From CAVQCX01 sp050050175 (lineage in GTDB: Bacteria > Pseudomonadota > Gammaproteobacteria > Chromatiales > Chromatiaceae), in the NCBI GenBank assembly GCA_050050175.1, contig JASFUT010000195.1, forward strand, positions 1-6,451: 6,451 bases of DNA, in the 5' to 3' direction. Positions within the stretch are counted from its first letter, which is position 1, and each line of letters begins with the position of its first letter. This document shows, one piece after another, positions 5,399 to 6,451 of this stretch. Both the position numbers and the translations under genes were made by a program. The notes below the pieces were generated by a model, which searched no databases, was not told the DNA's origin, and saw nothing but the letters and a program-made list of their open reading frames with translations.

Positions 5399-6451
5399 AT
5401 GTCCAAGGTCAGAGTCACTGAAGTCATCCTGCGCGACGCCCACCAGTCGCTTATCGCCACGCGCATGCGCACCGAGGACATGCTGCCGGTCTGCGACAAG
5501 CTCGATGCCATCGGGTACTGGTCGCTGGAGTGCTGGGGCGGGGCCACCTTCGACGCCTGCGTGCGCTTCCTGAAGGAGGACCCCTGGGAGCGGCTGTGCA
5601 AGCTGCGCGAGGCCCTCCCCAAGACCCGGCTGCAGATGCTGCTGCGCGGTCAGAACCTGCTGGGCTACCGCCACTACTCCGACGACGTGGTGCGTGCCTT
5701 CGTGCAGCGGGCCGCGGACAACGGGATGGACGTGTTCCGGATATTCGACGCGCTGAACGACCTGCGCAACCTGCGCACGGCCGTGGAATCGACCAAGGCC
5801 GCCGGCAAGCACGCCCAGGGGACCATCTGCTATACGGTGAGCCCGGTCCACGACATCCGCGGATTCGCGGAGCAGGCAAAGGAGCTCGAGCGCATGGGGT
5901 GCGACTCGGTGGCGATCAAGGACATGGCGGGCCTGCTCACCCCCTACGCCACCGCGGACCTGGTCAAGGCGATCAAGGACAGGGTCGACATCCCCATGAA
6001 CCTGCACTCCCACGCCACCTCCGGGCTGGCCGCGATGTGCCATCTCAAGGCCATCGAGAACGGCTGCGATCACGTGGACACCGCCGTCTCGTCGTTCGCC
6101 GGTGGCACCAGCCATCCGCCCACGGAGAGCCTGGTGGCGGCCCTGCGCGGGACCGACCATGACACGGGCCTGGACCTGGAGGCCATCCAGGATATCGGCA
6201 TGTACTTCCTGCAGGTGCGCCAGAAGTACCACCAGTTCGAGAGCAGCTACACGGGGGTGGACACCCGGGTCCAGGTCAACCAGGTGCCCGGCGGCATGAT
6301 CTCGAACCTTGCCCACCAGCTCAAGGAGCAGAACGCGCTCGACCGAATGAACGAAGTCCTGGAGGAGATCCCGCGGGTGCGCAAGGACCTGGGGTATCCG
6401 CCCCTGGTCACGCCGACCTCCCAGATCGTGGGCACCCAGGCCGTGCTCAAC
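5399..6451 (+). CDS. pycB: Pyruvate carboxylase subunit B / oxaloacetate decarboxylase alpha-type carboxyltransferase (3' end outside window)
   Basis: The visible 351 residues transfer the carboxyl group between carboxybiotin and pyruvate to give oxaloacetate. An HMG-lyase-like TIM barrel (about 4-265) shows LRDAHQSL (11-18, with metal ligand Asp13), ECWGGATFD (44-52), LLRGQNLLGY (81-90), FRIFDALND (113-121), KDMAG with Lys174 (the carbamylated lysine of the family), and NLHSHATSG with metal-binding His203 and His205. The conserved OadA/PYC domain follows (NQVPGGMISNL at 294-304, VTPTSQIVGTQAV at 337-349). Family members run to about 600 residues and end in a biotinyl domain, so roughly 40 percent is beyond the window. 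The ATG at 5399 has AGG 8 nt upstream and the conserved start follows directly. Being next to pycA points to ATP-dependent pyruvate carboxylation. The alternative, the alpha subunit of a Na+-pumping oxaloacetate decarboxylase (oadA), would need beta and gamma genes, which could only lie downstream. Confidence 0.92.
   Translation, partial: MSKVRVTEVILRDAHQSLIATRMRTEDMLPVCDKLDAIGYWSLECWGGATFDACVRFLKEDPWERLCKLREALPKTRLQMLLRGQNLLGYRHYSDDVVRAFVQRAADNGMDVFRIFDALNDLRNLRTAVESTKAAGKHAQGTICYTVSPVHDIRGFAEQAKELERMGCDSVAIKDMAGLLTPYATADLVKAIKDRVDIPMNLHSHATSGLAAMCHLKAIENGCDHVDTAVSSFAGGTSHPPTESLVAALRGTDHDTGLDLEAIQDIGMYFLQVRQKYHQFESSYTGVDTRVQVNQVPGGMISNLAHQLKEQNALDRMNEVLEEIPRVRKDLGYPPLVTPTSQIVGTQAVLN

Noticed and set aside
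5243..6316. Minus-strand open frame opposite pycB
   Set aside because: Antisense shadow of the carboxyltransferase gene; composition biased and no recognisable domain.

Overview
The window is G+C-rich (about two thirds by eye) and looks like a chromosomal segment of a proteobacterium. The nearest relatives I can recall for all three coding blocks are gammaproteobacterial (pseudomonads, purple sulfur and sulfur-oxidising bacteria). The taxonomic call is an inference from protein resemblance and base composition; there is no rRNA or other marker gene.

Layout. Positions 1-160 hold no gene, only a long-range inverted repeat (11-96) and a GC-rich hairpin (109-135) that lies just past the stop of the first gene. 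A large minus-strand gene (2788 down to 161) encodes a membrane protein with a periplasmic glycoside hydrolase family 17 domain fused to a cytoplasmic family 2 glycosyltransferase, the NdvB-type beta-glucan synthase/remodelling architecture. Upstream of it (2893-2977) are a promoter-like pair of hexamers and an FNR/Anr-like box. From about 3000 to 3176 the DNA holds several inverted repeats and no gene. At 3192-3673 lies a decayed fragment of an insertion-sequence transposase (N-terminal part only, internally deleted, frameshifted). The plus strand then carries pycA (3762-5180, biotin carboxylase subunit), a 218-bp gap with strong secondary structure, and pycB/oadA (5399 to the window end, carboxyltransferase subunit, truncated by the window edge).

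How the genes work together. PycA and PycB should form a two-subunit, biotin- and ATP-dependent pyruvate carboxylase that makes oxaloacetate to refill the TCA cycle. PycA carboxylates biotin, and PycB carries the carboxyltransferase domain and, in full-length relatives, the biotinyl domain that lies beyond this window. The NdvB-like gene is on the opposite strand, separated by the IS remnant, and has no evident metabolic link to the carboxylase.

I see no clear sign of an undescribed multi-gene system. The points most worth checking are regulatory: the FNR-like box, the IS remnant and dyad directly upstream of pycA, the structured gap between pycA and pycB with a partial cobalamin-riboswitch-like motif, and the CTAG-containing inverted repeat at the left edge.
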